Shown here: piece after piece, positions 41,869 to 49,576 of the stretch | Position numbering within the stretch: the first letter of the stretch is position 1 | Layout: each line of letters opens with the position of its first letter | Assembly (NCBI GenBank): GCA_036384795.1 | Contig: DASVLP010000078.1 | Coordinates: 1-64,000, forward strand | Direction of reading: 5' to 3' | Length of the DNA stretch: 64,000 nucleotides | Source of the DNA: Andeanibacterium sp036384795 | GTDB taxonomy: Bacteria > Pseudomonadota > Alphaproteobacteria > Sphingomonadales > Sphingomonadaceae | Notes under the pieces: generated by a model | What the model saw: the letters and a program-made list of their open reading frames with translations, nothing else | What the model was told of the DNA's origin: nothing | Database searches by the model: none | Program-made: the position numbers and the translations under genes

Positions 41869-42780
41869 TCAATCGGCGGTCAGCACTTCATATGAAAATG
41901 TGACGTGCGGAGGTACATAAGTTTGACTGTTTACCTCTTGTTGCACCTCTTCAATGGTGAGGACGCACAGTGCCCCAAGACCGTTCATGCACACAACGCT
42001 CTGCCCGACTATCGGCTCTGCTGTTCGCGCGGGCGTAAGAAAGTTTGAGACAGTTAGAAGGTCGTAATTGGGAGCTGTTATTAGACCCACAGCCTTAAGT
42101 CCGCTGTCAGTGTAAACGTAAACGCTGTTGTGCGAGCGGCCGCTGAAATTGATTCTGAACTCGTAATCGCCGTTGCCAACTTTGAAATGGCGATGATCTT
42201 TGTGTCGGAAGGTGACACGACCCTTGAGTGATGGGCTGGCATAGTTTGCCGGATCGCGTTGGGCGTCGATGCGCTCAATCCGCGCCGCGCGTTTGCGAAC
42301 TTCGGCCAGAGAGGTGGCGTTACCTCTCGATGCGGGCAGTCCCTCGACCCAACGCCATATCTCGTCGATCTGCACCGACCCTGGAAATACGTTCTCCTCG
42401 GGCGTTGAATTGAAATTGAAGCCCTTGGGAGAATGATCTGAGAGCCAAGCTGGAATCTTGAGCAAAGGATTTCGCACAAACACGAGCGACAACCAGCTTG
42501 CCGGTTTGCTGTTGAATGCGCCGCGAATCCACCTGTTTTCAATCCCAACGCCGGACTCCGGCATCGTGTCTGCACGCAGAACGTAGTTTTCATCGACGAT
42601 CAGCAAGACGTGAGTTGCATTCGTTACCTCTTGCATGAAGCCGCTAAGGCTGGATCCATAGTCGACCTGTTCGTCGATCCTCACGTCATAGCCGAGAAGA
42701 TGAAGCTGGCTCGCAAACAGGCGCACCCATTCACGATGAGCGGTTGATGTCCAAGCGTATGAAATGAATAAATCGGTCAT
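41869..42780 (-). CDS. TIR-domain protein with uncharacterised C-terminal domain (possible defence NADase)
   Basis: 303 residues. The N-terminal TIR/SEFIR-like domain (1-145) begins MTDLFISYAWTSTAHREWVR and has the box-like VRIDEQVDYGSSL, LLIVDENYV and SGVGIENRWI. Glu 81 in the last segment is the expected position of the catalytic glutamate in NAD-cleaving TIRs (family knowledge; not proven here). Residues about 175-303 form a second beta-rich domain (YEFRINFSGRSHNSVYVYTD, IVGQSVVCMNGLGALCVL) that I cannot name. The C-terminal half could sense phage or ligand. Base composition is close to 50% GC, far below its neighbours, suggesting transfer. It lies between two PQQ dehydrogenase genes. ATG at 42780 rather than 42858 because the TIR fold starts there. 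Confidence 0.82.
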   Translation of the reverse strand: MTDLFISYAWTSTAHREWVRLFASQLHLLGYDVRIDEQVDYGSSLSGFMQEVTNATHVLLIVDENYVLRADTMPESGVGIENRWIRGAFNSKPASWLSLVFVRNPLLKIPAWLSDHSPKGFNFNSTPEENVFPGSVQIDEIWRWVEGLPASRGNATSLAEVRKRAARIERIDAQRDPANYASPSLKGRVTFRHKDHRHFKVGNGDYEFRINFSGRSHNSVYVYTDSGLKAVGLITAPNYDLLTVSNFLTPARTAEPIVGQSVVCMNGLGALCVLTIEEVQQEVNSQTYVPPHVTFSYEVLTAD

Positions 42781-42921
42781 TCGACGCAGACTATCAAGCC
42801 ATCGTCGAAAACTCGATAGAATGATCGTCTGCTCCCGGCCAAGTCGGAGCTGTAACATTCGATCAGTCCATCAACTTGCTGGAAGCAGACTGTCCGCTTC
42901 CCACCCAACGTAGACATTCAC

Positions 42922-45090
42922 CTACCCCCCAAACCAGATCGCGTTCAGCAGCGCCTCGTCCTGCGGCAGGTCCTGCCCCGGCTTGTAGCCATTCTGCTGC
43001 AGGAGGTAGGCGACCACCGCGAGATAGTCGGCGTCGCTCAGCGAGCCCGGCGCGCCGGGCGGCATCGTGCGGGCCTTGGCGTAGAGATCGCCCACGGTGT
43101 GCCCCTTCCAGTTGGCGAGGAACGCCGGGCCCTTGAGCGGCGGCACGCCGCCCGAGCCGCCGAGCTCGGCGCCGTGGCAGGCGGCGCAGTTCTTCGCGAA
43201 GACCGTTTTGCCCATCGCGGCCTGCGCGGGGGAGAACACGCCATCGGCCACATTGCGCGCCGCCGGCTTGCCGTTCTGCGCAGGGTCGTTGTTGGTGAAG
43301 GTGCGCGGGTTGATCGGCGCCTTCTTCGGCCCCTCCGCGCCGATCCCGGCGGCAGGCAGCGCGAACACGTAGAGCGTGTTCTGCGCGCCGTGGATCAGCT
43401 CGGGGGTGAAGCTGTCATTGAGCCAGCGTCCGGTCGAGACCGCGACGTATTGGTGCCCGCCGACCGCGAAGGTCGCCGGATAGCCGGTGACCGAGGAGCC
43501 GAGGTTCACTTCCCACAGCACTTTGCCGGTCCGCTGGTCGAGCGCGCGGAAGCGGCCCTGCGCGTCGCCGGCGAACAGCAGCCCGCCGCCGGTGGTCAGC
43601 AGCGACTGCATCCCGGCGCGCTGCTCGCGCTGCCACAAGGTGTCGCCGGTGACCGCGTTCACCGCGGTGATCGCGCCGACGTTGTTGTTCGCGCCGGGCG
43701 CGAGGAACTGGCGCGAGGCGAACGAATAGCCCAGGTTGTCGCCCCATTGCGGCTGCGTCGGCGTCACCTCGGCGCAGGTATTCTGCTCGGGAAAGTACAT
43801 CGTCTTCGTCAGCGGGCTGTAGGCCGGCGCCTGGTAGTTCGCGCCGCCCGATGCCGCGGGGCAGACGGTCTTCGTCTCGCCGATCTTGTCGAAAGTGGTC
43901 GCGGGGTTGACCGTCACCCTGCCGGTTGCGCCGTCGATGTTCTGGACGACGTTCTGGTACACCGTCGGCCGCGCCCACAGGAACTCGCCGGTGCGCCGGT
44001 CGAGCGTGTAGACGATCCCGGTCTTGCCCGGCACGCCGGTCAGCACCTGGTAAACTTTGCCCTTGACGATCTTCGGGTTGATCCACGTCACCTGCTTCGG
44101 ATCGGGCGCGACCTGTTCGTCCATCAGCATCCGCGGAAACGGGTGGTCCAAGTCCCAGTGATCGACGATGTGCTGGTAGTACCAGACGATCTTGCCGGTC
44201 TTCACGTCGAGCGCGAGCGTCGAGTTGTGATAGAGGTAGGTCTTATCGTTTCCCGCGAGCAGGAACTTGGGCGCCGGCGCGCTGACCGAGGTGCCCATGT
44301 AGACCAGCTTCAGCTCCGGATCGTAGCTCGCGTTCATCCACGCGCCGACCTGGATGCGGTGCTCGAGCGGAACGTCGCCCCAGGTCGCGCTGTTCGGATC
44401 GCTTCCGCGCGCGATCGTGCTGGTGCGCCAGATTTCCTTGCCGGTCTTTGCATCGTGCGCGGTGATCACGCAGGCGTCCGGGCCGCCCTCGGGCTCGCAA
44501 CTGCGGCCGGTGATCGCCAGGCCGTCGGCGATGATCGGGCCCGAGCTCTGCTTCGCGCCGTGGTCGTAGGGGAGGATCTTCGTCTCCCACACCTGCTCGC
44601 CGGTCTTCGCATCGAGCGCGTAGAGATAATCGTCCGCGCTGTTGCCGATGATCAGGTTGCCATAGATCGCGAGGTTGCGGTTGGTATCGTAGACCGGCAG
44701 GTACTTGCCGATGTCGGCGGGAAGCTTGCGGCGGTGCTCCCACAGCACGTCGCCGCTCTTCGCATCGATCGCGTCGACCACGTCGCCGGGGGCGGGGAAG
44801 TACATTACTCCGTCGTGGACCAGCGGGGTGCCTTCCTGGCTGCCGTCGCTCAGCGGGCGCGCCCAGACCATGCGCAGCTGGGCGACATTGCCGGTGTTGA
44901 TCTCGCTGAGCGGGCTGTAGCCCCAGCTGTCGAGCGTGCGCCGCCAGCTGAGCCAGTCGTTCGGATCGGGATGCTGGATCATCGCGTCGGTCACCGGCAC
45001 GAAACCCGGCGTCGACTGGCTGACCGCCGGCGCGATCGCGCCGAGTGTCAATGCCGCAGCGAGCGCGATGCGTCCGATGATTCCCGTCAT
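42922..45090 (-). CDS. PQQ-dependent dehydrogenase with C-terminal cytochrome c domain
   Basis: 722-residue periplasmic quinohemoprotein. Signal peptide (IALAAALTLGAIAPAVSQS), then the PQQ propeller starting FVPVTDAMIQHPDPNDWLSW with W-motifs (GDVLWEHRRKL, GKIVWYYQHIVDHWDLDHP, GKVLWEVNLGS), then a C-terminal cytochrome c with heme motif CAACH and axial Met in ARTMPPGAPGS. This is the usual domain order of quinohemoprotein alcohol dehydrogenases. Its heme domain is clearly related to the N-terminal heme domain of the enzyme at 38918-41035. Electrons probably pass to a soluble cytochrome or quinone. It faces the TIR gene's 5' side. Confidence 0.92.
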   Translation of the reverse strand: MTGIIGRIALAAALTLGAIAPAVSQSTPGFVPVTDAMIQHPDPNDWLSWRRTLDSWGYSPLSEINTGNVAQLRMVWARPLSDGSQEGTPLVHDGVMYFPAPGDVVDAIDAKSGDVLWEHRRKLPADIGKYLPVYDTNRNLAIYGNLIIGNSADDYLYALDAKTGEQVWETKILPYDHGAKQSSGPIIADGLAITGRSCEPEGGPDACVITAHDAKTGKEIWRTSTIARGSDPNSATWGDVPLEHRIQVGAWMNASYDPELKLVYMGTSVSAPAPKFLLAGNDKTYLYHNSTLALDVKTGKIVWYYQHIVDHWDLDHPFPRMLMDEQVAPDPKQVTWINPKIVKGKVYQVLTGVPGKTGIVYTLDRRTGEFLWARPTVYQNVVQNIDGATGRVTVNPATTFDKIGETKTVCPAASGGANYQAPAYSPLTKTMYFPEQNTCAEVTPTQPQWGDNLGYSFASRQFLAPGANNNVGAITAVNAVTGDTLWQREQRAGMQSLLTTGGGLLFAGDAQGRFRALDQRTGKVLWEVNLGSSVTGYPATFAVGGHQYVAVSTGRWLNDSFTPELIHGAQNTLYVFALPAAGIGAEGPKKAPINPRTFTNNDPAQNGKPAARNVADGVFSPAQAAMGKTVFAKNCAACHGAELGGSGGVPPLKGPAFLANWKGHTVGDLYAKARTMPPGAPGSLSDADYLAVVAYLLQQNGYKPGQDLPQDEALLNAIWFGG

Positions 45091-45175
45091 GCCATCCTCC
45101 CTCGTGCAGGCTTCTGCGGCCTTGCTATGGAAGGTGTAACCGGCGGCGTCGGGGATGACCAGTGCCGGCCACTCT

Positions 45176-45253
45176 CGTCATCCTGGCGCAAGCCGGGATC
45201 GCTGGAGGTCCGTGCGGGGAGGCCAGCGGTCCCGGGTCGAGCCCGGGACGACG
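45176..45253. repeat. REP-like paired palindromes
   Basis: Two GC-rich palindromic units facing each other: CGTCATCCTGGCGCAAGCCG plus GGATCGCTGG, and CCAGCGGTCCCGGGTCGAGC plus CCGGGACGACG. CGCTGG and CCAGCG join them into a cloverleaf-like fold. Units of this sort (ATCCxGGC...GCCGGGAT, GTCCCGGG...CCCGGGAC) are common in intergenic regions of alphaproteobacteria. It fills the gap between the PQQ dehydrogenase and the heme-binding protein gene. Confidence 0.65.
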
Positions 45254-45258
45254 CGGAA

Positions 45259-45897
45259 TTACCCGCCCGCCAGCGCCAGCGGGTTGGGCTGCGGCTCGGC
45301 CACCTTGTGCAGCACGTTGCGATCGCGGTGAGCGAACGGCTCCGCATAGCCTTTCACCCGCAGCATCGTGTCCTGGACATAGCTCCAGCTGCCGTTGTCG
45401 TGGAAGCCGACTTCGATCCTGTAGCTTTCGGTGAGGAACGCGTGCTCGAGGAATGCGGTCGAGCAGATGCCGTACTCGGTCTCGCCGCGCGTGGCGCTGA
45501 GCACCAGCTTCTGCGCGTCCGCCGTCGCATGGCCGTGGGCGAGCGCCACCTGCCCGCGCGGGATCGCGATCGTCTGCAGCACGAGGCCGGTGGCCGGCTC
45601 CCACAGCCAATAGCCGACCTGGTCGTGGAAGGTGATCGCCTCGTCCGGCGTGTTGATATGCACGTGATAGCGCAAGCCATAGAACAGTTGCGGCCCGTTG
45701 GGCTGCGGATCGATCGGCTCCATCACGATCCGCTCGCGATACACCCGCCGCTCGGGCCCGTCCTCCTTCGGGTTGAGATCGACCCCGCGATCGCCTTCCC
45801 AAGTCCCCGCCAGACGCCGCAGCGGTCCGAGATTGGCCAGCGTATCCGGATCGATCGGATCGGGTTCGGTGAAGATGTCGTCGGGGAAATCGGCCAT
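45259..45897 (-). CDS. Nitrobindin-like heme-binding beta-barrel protein (FABP family, DUF1794)
   Basis: 212 residues. After an acidic N-terminus comes LGPLRRLAGTWEGDRGVDLNPKE, the hallmark of nitrobindin/THAP4-like barrels, then FHDQVGYWLWEPATGLVLQT and IAIPRGQVALAHGHATAD. Family members bind ferric heme and react with peroxynitrite or NO. The ATG at 45897 is favoured by GAGG five bases upstream; an overlapping ATG at 45900 is also possible. A truncated tRNA lies directly upstream, so the promoter region has been remodelled. Confidence 0.87.
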   Translation of the reverse strand: MADFPDDIFTEPDPIDPDTLANLGPLRRLAGTWEGDRGVDLNPKEDGPERRVYRERIVMEPIDPQPNGPQLFYGLRYHVHINTPDEAITFHDQVGYWLWEPATGLVLQTIAIPRGQVALAHGHATADAQKLVLSATRGETEYGICSTAFLEHAFLTESYRIEVGFHDNGSWSYVQDTMLRVKGYAEPFAHRDRNVLHKVAEPQPNPLALAGG

Positions 45898-45914
45898 CAT
45901 GACCTCGGGCGGAA

Positions 45915-45959
45915 TGGCTGGGGCGGCAGGATTCGAACCTGCGAATGTCGGTAGCAAAA
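45915..45959 (-). pseudogene. 3' half of a tRNA (probably tRNA-Gln), truncated
   Basis: On the minus strand a run from an anticodon-loop-like TTTTGCT through a T arm (GCAGG-TTCGAAT-CCTGC, a perfect 5-bp stem) to CGCCCCAGCCA matches the 3' half of a tRNA; CATTCGCAGGTTCGAATCCT and the GCCCCAGCCA end look most like tRNA-Gln. The 5' acceptor strand (expected TGGGGCG), D arm and 5' anticodon stem are missing from the next 60 bases, so it cannot be a functional tRNA. It is probably an attachment-site remnant of an integrated element. Confidence 0.7.
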
Positions 45960-46039
45960 CTGTTACCTGTCAGATGGCCGGCAAGTACCTTCGGTGAGCC
46001 TCACCGAAACGATTCGCATGAACGGCGCCAAGATTGGTC

Positions 46040-46951
46040 TCAGGTTCCTGAGGCGGCCTTCTGAGCCGCGGCGAGTACGTGCCCGGTTTGCTCCATGCCC
46101 GATTGCGGCACGAATTCGCTCTTGCGGTCGGAGATCGCGTCCCAGTGCGCGGCCACCGCTTCCGGCGTGCGTTCGCCTTCGGGGAGGATCACCGGATCGT
46201 TCATCGTCACCCAGGCGGAGTGATAGCCGCCCGCGCCGGCGCCGATGATCACGTTGTTCGGCGCGTCCTCGCTCACCAGGTAGAGCGCCGCGGGGGCGAC
46301 GTTCTCGGGTGCGAACTGCGCGAAGATCTGCTCGGGGATGATGTCCTCGGTCATCCGCGTGCCGGCGATCGGGACGATCGTGTTCACGCGAATGTCGTAT
46401 TTGGCCCCTTCGAGGTGGAGTGTCTTGGCGAGGCCGACGAGGCCGGCCTTGGCCGCGCCGTAGTTTGCCTGGCCGAAATTGCCGAACAGACCGGTGCTGC
46501 TGGTGGTCATCAGCACCCGGCCGTAATTCTGCTGCCGCATCAGCTCCCAGCAGGCCTTGGTTGCGTAAGCCGAGCCGAGCAGGTGGACCTTGACCACGAA
46601 CTCGAAGTCGGCCGGTTCCATCTTGGCGAAGCTCTTGTCGCGCAGCACGCCGGCGTTGTTGATCAGGATGTGGACGCCGCCCCACTTCTCTTTCGCCTGC
46701 GCGACCATCGCCTGCATCTGCTCGTATTCGGTGACGGAGGCGCCGTTCGACATCGCCTCGCCGCCAGCCTGCTTGATCTCTTCGACGGTCTCGAGCGCCG
46801 CGTCCGAATGGCCGGTGCCGTCGCGCGCGCCGCCGAGGTCGTTCACCACCACTTTCGCGCCGCGCTTGGCGAGCTCGAGCGCATAAGTCTTGCCGAGCCC
46901 GCCGCCGGCCCCGGTGACGATCGCAACCCGGCCTGCGAATGAAATGCTCAT
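46040..46951 (-). CDS. SDR family oxidoreductase (3-hydroxyacyl-CoA dehydrogenase/HSD17B4-like)
   Basis: 303-residue short-chain dehydrogenase. NAD(P) motif TGAGGGLG at residues 13-20, NNAGVL at about 94, catalytic Ser in TTSSTGLFGNFGQANYGAAK with Tyr and Lys (YGAAK). The insert VVVNDLGGARDGTGHSDAA is typical of the (3R)-hydroxyacyl-CoA dehydrogenase domain of peroxisomal multifunctional enzyme 2, which points to beta-oxidation-like substrates. Shine-Dalgarno AGGAG before the ATG at 46951. Thirteen bases separate it from gph. No MaoC hydratase gene is adjacent. Confidence 0.9.
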   Translation of the reverse strand: MSISFAGRVAIVTGAGGGLGKTYALELAKRGAKVVVNDLGGARDGTGHSDAALETVEEIKQAGGEAMSNGASVTEYEQMQAMVAQAKEKWGGVHILINNAGVLRDKSFAKMEPADFEFVVKVHLLGSAYATKACWELMRQQNYGRVLMTTSSTGLFGNFGQANYGAAKAGLVGLAKTLHLEGAKYDIRVNTIVPIAGTRMTEDIIPEQIFAQFAPENVAPAALYLVSEDAPNNVIIGAGAGGYHSAWVTMNDPVILPEGERTPEAVAAHWDAISDRKSEFVPQSGMEQTGHVLAAAQKAASGT

Positions 46952-46964
46952 CGGATGTCTCCTG

Positions 46965-47639
46965 TCAGCCCAGCGCGGCAAGCGCGGGGACGAGTTCGTC
47001 GTAACGGTCGATCACCACGTCGGCGCCGAGTTCGGCGACCGGCAGGTCGTTATAGCCGAAGCTCAATGCGACGCACGGTTTTCCGGCGGCCTTTGCCGCG
47101 CGCACGTCGAAGCTCGAATCGCCGACCATCGCGAAGCTCCCGCCGCCGCAGCGCGCGATCGTCTCGATAATCATGTCGGGCGCCGGCTTGCCGCGGCCGG
47201 GGCCGAGCGTGTCGCCGCCCAGCAGGCTGGCGAAGCGGGCGCGCATGTCGAGCGCATCGAGCAGCTTCGCCGCAAGGTATTCGGGCTTGTTGGTCACCAC
47301 CGCGAGCCTGACGCCTTTGCCGGAAAGTTCGTCCAGCGCATCCAGCGCCCCCGGGTAGGGCCGCGAATGGACCGCGATGTTGGCTTCGTAGAAGGTCAGC
47401 AGGCGCGCGTAGAGCTCCTCGAATTGCCGATCGGGCACCGGGCCGCCGGTCAGGTCGAGCCCGCGCTGCAGCATCTTGCGAGAACCGCCGCCGATCAGCT
47501 TGCGCGTGCTGTCGGCGGAAATGGTCGGCCGCCCCGCCGCTTCGAGTGCGACATTGATCGCCGGCGCAAGATCCGGATTGGTGTCGACCAATGTGCCATC
47601 GAGGTCGAAGCCGACAATGTCGAAGGGAAACCCGTTCAT
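46965..47639 (-). CDS. gph: Phosphoglycolate phosphatase (HAD superfamily)
   Basis: 224 residues. HAD motif I FDLDGTLVD (nucleophile Asp, residues about 11-19), motif II VTNKP, motif III GRGKPAPDM and motif IV MVGDSSFDVRAAKAAG, in the order of Gph. It removes phosphoglycolate produced by DNA repair of 3' ends or by oxygenation. The start at 47639 (MNGFPFDIVGF) gives the normal length; the longer frame overlaps glmU's promoter. Divergent from glmU, a common neighbour arrangement. Confidence 0.92.
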   Translation of the reverse strand: MNGFPFDIVGFDLDGTLVDTNPDLAPAINVALEAAGRPTISADSTRKLIGGGSRKMLQRGLDLTGGPVPDRQFEELYARLLTFYEANIAVHSRPYPGALDALDELSGKGVRLAVVTNKPEYLAAKLLDALDMRARFASLLGGDTLGPGRGKPAPDMIIETIARCGGGSFAMVGDSSFDVRAAKAAGKPCVALSFGYNDLPVAELGADVVIDRYDELVPALAALG

Positions 47640-47701
47640 CGCGCCGGCCTGTGCCGCAACGATATGGAGTCCGCAACAAAATGGTGGCATGGCCGGCGCC
47701 G

Positions 47702-49066
47702 ATGACCGAAGCCCACCGACCGATCGCCGCCATCGTGCTCGCCGCGGGCAAGGGCACGCGCATGAAAAGCGCGACAATGAAGGTGCTGCACCCGATTGCC
47801 GGAAGGCCGATGATCGAGCACCTGCTCGCCTCGCTCGGCGAGCTGGAGCCCGAGCGCACCGTCGTGGTGATCGGCGAAGGGCGCGAGCAGATGCAGGCCG
47901 CGCTGGGGGGGCGGGTCGAGCTTGCCGTGCAGGAGCCGCAGCTCGGCACGGGCCACGCGGTGCAGCAGGCCGAAGCCGCGCTCGGCGGGTTCCGCGGCGA
48001 CGTGCTGATCATGTACGGCGACGTGCCGCTGGTCCGCCCGCAGACCATGCGGGCGATGGTCGAGCGGCTGCGCGGCGCGGACGAGCCGGCTGTGGTGGTG
48101 CTCGGCTTCACGCCGGCCGATCCGTTGCAGTACGGCCGCGTGATCGCGCGGGACGGCACCATCCAAAAGATGGTCGAGTACAAGGACGCGAGCGACGCGG
48201 AGCGCGGTTGCCACTTGTGCAATTCCGGCCTGATGGCGGTGCGCGGGGAGGATCTGTTCGCTCTGCTCCAGCGGGTCGGCAACGACAACGCCCAGGGGGA
48301 GTACTACCTGCCCGACATCGTCAATCTCGCGCTCGCCGACGGGCGCGCCTGCGCGGTGGTTGTCGCTGAGGACGCGGACGAAGTCGCCGGGATCAACAGC
48401 CGTGCCGAGCTCGCCGCGGCGGAGGCGCGCTGGCAGATGCGGCGGCGCGCCCAGGCGATGGCCGAGGGCGCCAGCCTGGTGGCGCCGGAGACGGTATGGT
48501 TCGCCTGGGACACGCGGCTCGGCCGGGACGTGACGATCGAGCCCAGCGTGGTCTTCGGCCCCGGCGTAAGCGTGGCCGACAACGTGCGCATCCGCGGCTT
48601 CAGCCACATCGAAGGGGCGACGATCGGCGAGGGCTGCGAAGTCGGTCCTTACGCCCGGCTGCGCCCCGGCGCGGTGCTCGAGCAAGGCGCGAAGGTCGGC
48701 AACTTCGTCGAGATGAAGGCGGCGACGCTCGGCGCCGGCGCGAAAGCCAATCACCTGACTTACCTGGGCGATGCTATGGTGGGCGCGGGCGCCAACATCG
48801 GCGCGGGCACCATTACCTGCAATTACGACGGCTATTTCAAGCACCGGACGGTGATTGGCGAGCGGGCGTTCATCGGCTCCAACAGCGCATTGATCGCGCC
48901 GGTCAAAGTGGGTGCGGACGCGATCGTCGGCGCAGGCAGCGCGGTCACCCGCGACGTCGCGGATGGGGAACTGCGGATCGTGCGCGCCGAGCAACTGGTC
49001 AAGCCCGGCTGGGCCGACCGCTTCCACGACGCGATGAAGAAGAAAAAAGCGGAAAAGAAAGCGTAG
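47702..49066 (+). CDS. glmU: Bifunctional N-acetylglucosamine-1-phosphate uridyltransferase/GlcN-1-P acetyltransferase
   Basis: Makes UDP-GlcNAc, precursor of peptidoglycan and lipopolysaccharide; 454 residues. N-terminal uridyltransferase with the P-loop-like LAAGKGTRM (13-21), PQLGTGHAVQ and YGDVPLV; C-terminal left-handed beta helix acetyltransferase with hexapeptide repeats and GAKANHLTYLGDAMVGAGAN. Lys-rich tail. The ATG at 47702 fits the family start. It opens a plus-strand group glmU - unknown - vapBC - glmS. Confidence 0.97.
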   Translation: MTEAHRPIAAIVLAAGKGTRMKSATMKVLHPIAGRPMIEHLLASLGELEPERTVVVIGEGREQMQAALGGRVELAVQEPQLGTGHAVQQAEAALGGFRGDVLIMYGDVPLVRPQTMRAMVERLRGADEPAVVVLGFTPADPLQYGRVIARDGTIQKMVEYKDASDAERGCHLCNSGLMAVRGEDLFALLQRVGNDNAQGEYYLPDIVNLALADGRACAVVVAEDADEVAGINSRAELAAAEARWQMRRRAQAMAEGASLVAPETVWFAWDTRLGRDVTIEPSVVFGPGVSVADNVRIRGFSHIEGATIGEGCEVGPYARLRPGAVLEQGAKVGNFVEMKAATLGAGAKANHLTYLGDAMVGAGANIGAGTITCNYDGYFKHRTVIGERAFIGSNSALIAPVKVGADAIVGAGSAVTRDVADGELRIVRAEQLVKPGWADRFHDAMKKKKAEKKA

Positions 49067-49070
49067 AAAA

Positions 49071-49517
49071 ATGGATTTCACCGAGCGGCAGCTGGCCGTC
49101 ATTCTCCAGGCCTGTGTCGATTTCGCCGGGCAACTGGTCGGGCGGGAAGGCGGCTTCCTGCCGTTTGGCGCACGGGTCAAGGCGGACGGCGAGATCGAGT
49201 TCGTGCAGCTTGCAACCAACGAGTCGGAAACGCTGGGAGACCTTTACGACCGGACCGGTTCGCTCCTTGCCGGGGAGGCGCGTCGCAACGAAATCGTCGC
49301 GGCGGCGCTCATCGCCAATGTCAGCCTTCCCGGCCACCATCACTGCCACGGTGAGCATTTCCACACCGCGGCGGTTGTGCAGATCGAAACGCCCAATTTC
49401 TGCCGCTCGATCGTCGCCCCTTACCGTGCCGGCAGCAGCCGGGACGGCAAGGAGAGGGCCGTCGAGTTCGCCGAGATGGTCCCCGAAGAAGGCGAGCGGA
49501 TGATGTTCGCTGATTAA
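49071..49517 (+). CDS. Hypothetical protein between glmU and vapB
   Basis: 148 residues, soluble, no recognisable domain. It begins MDFTERQLAVILQACVDFAG and contains the phrase GGFLPFGARVKADGEIEFVQ, a His-rich patch PGHHHCHGEHFHTA that could bind metal, and a C-terminal RAVEFAEMVPEEGER. It lies four bases after the glmU stop, so it is likely co-transcribed. The FLPFGARV phrase resembles small bacterial proteins sometimes found with toxin-antitoxin or phage modules, but I cannot assign it. Confidence 0.65.
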   Translation: MDFTERQLAVILQACVDFAGQLVGREGGFLPFGARVKADGEIEFVQLATNESETLGDLYDRTGSLLAGEARRNEIVAAALIANVSLPGHHHCHGEHFHTAAVVQIETPNFCRSIVAPYRAGSSRDGKERAVEFAEMVPEEGERMMFAD

Positions 49518-49546
49518 ATGACCCACCGGTTGCTTTCGCTTGACAC

Positions 49547-49565
49547 GATATCATGATATGATATC
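49547..49565. promoter_or_regulatory. Palindromic operator of the vapBC pair
   Basis: GATATCAT-GAT-ATGATATC: a perfect 8-bp inverted repeat with a three-base spacer, followed by another ATATC half. It sits 12-30 bases before the vapB ATG and overlaps the expected promoter (TTGACA at 49540-49545). A site of this kind is expected for autorepression by an RHH antitoxin. Confidence 0.75.
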
Positions 49566-49576
49566 AGTATATCACC

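Noticed and set aside
42781..42858. Upstream ATG (42858) giving a 26-residue N-terminal extension on the TIR protein
   Set aside because: The TIR fold begins at the ATG at 42780; the extension has no domain character.
45915..45990. Complete tRNA-Gln gene on the minus strand
   Set aside because: The T arm and 3' acceptor strand are present but no complementary 5' acceptor strand, D arm or anticodon stem can be formed upstream.
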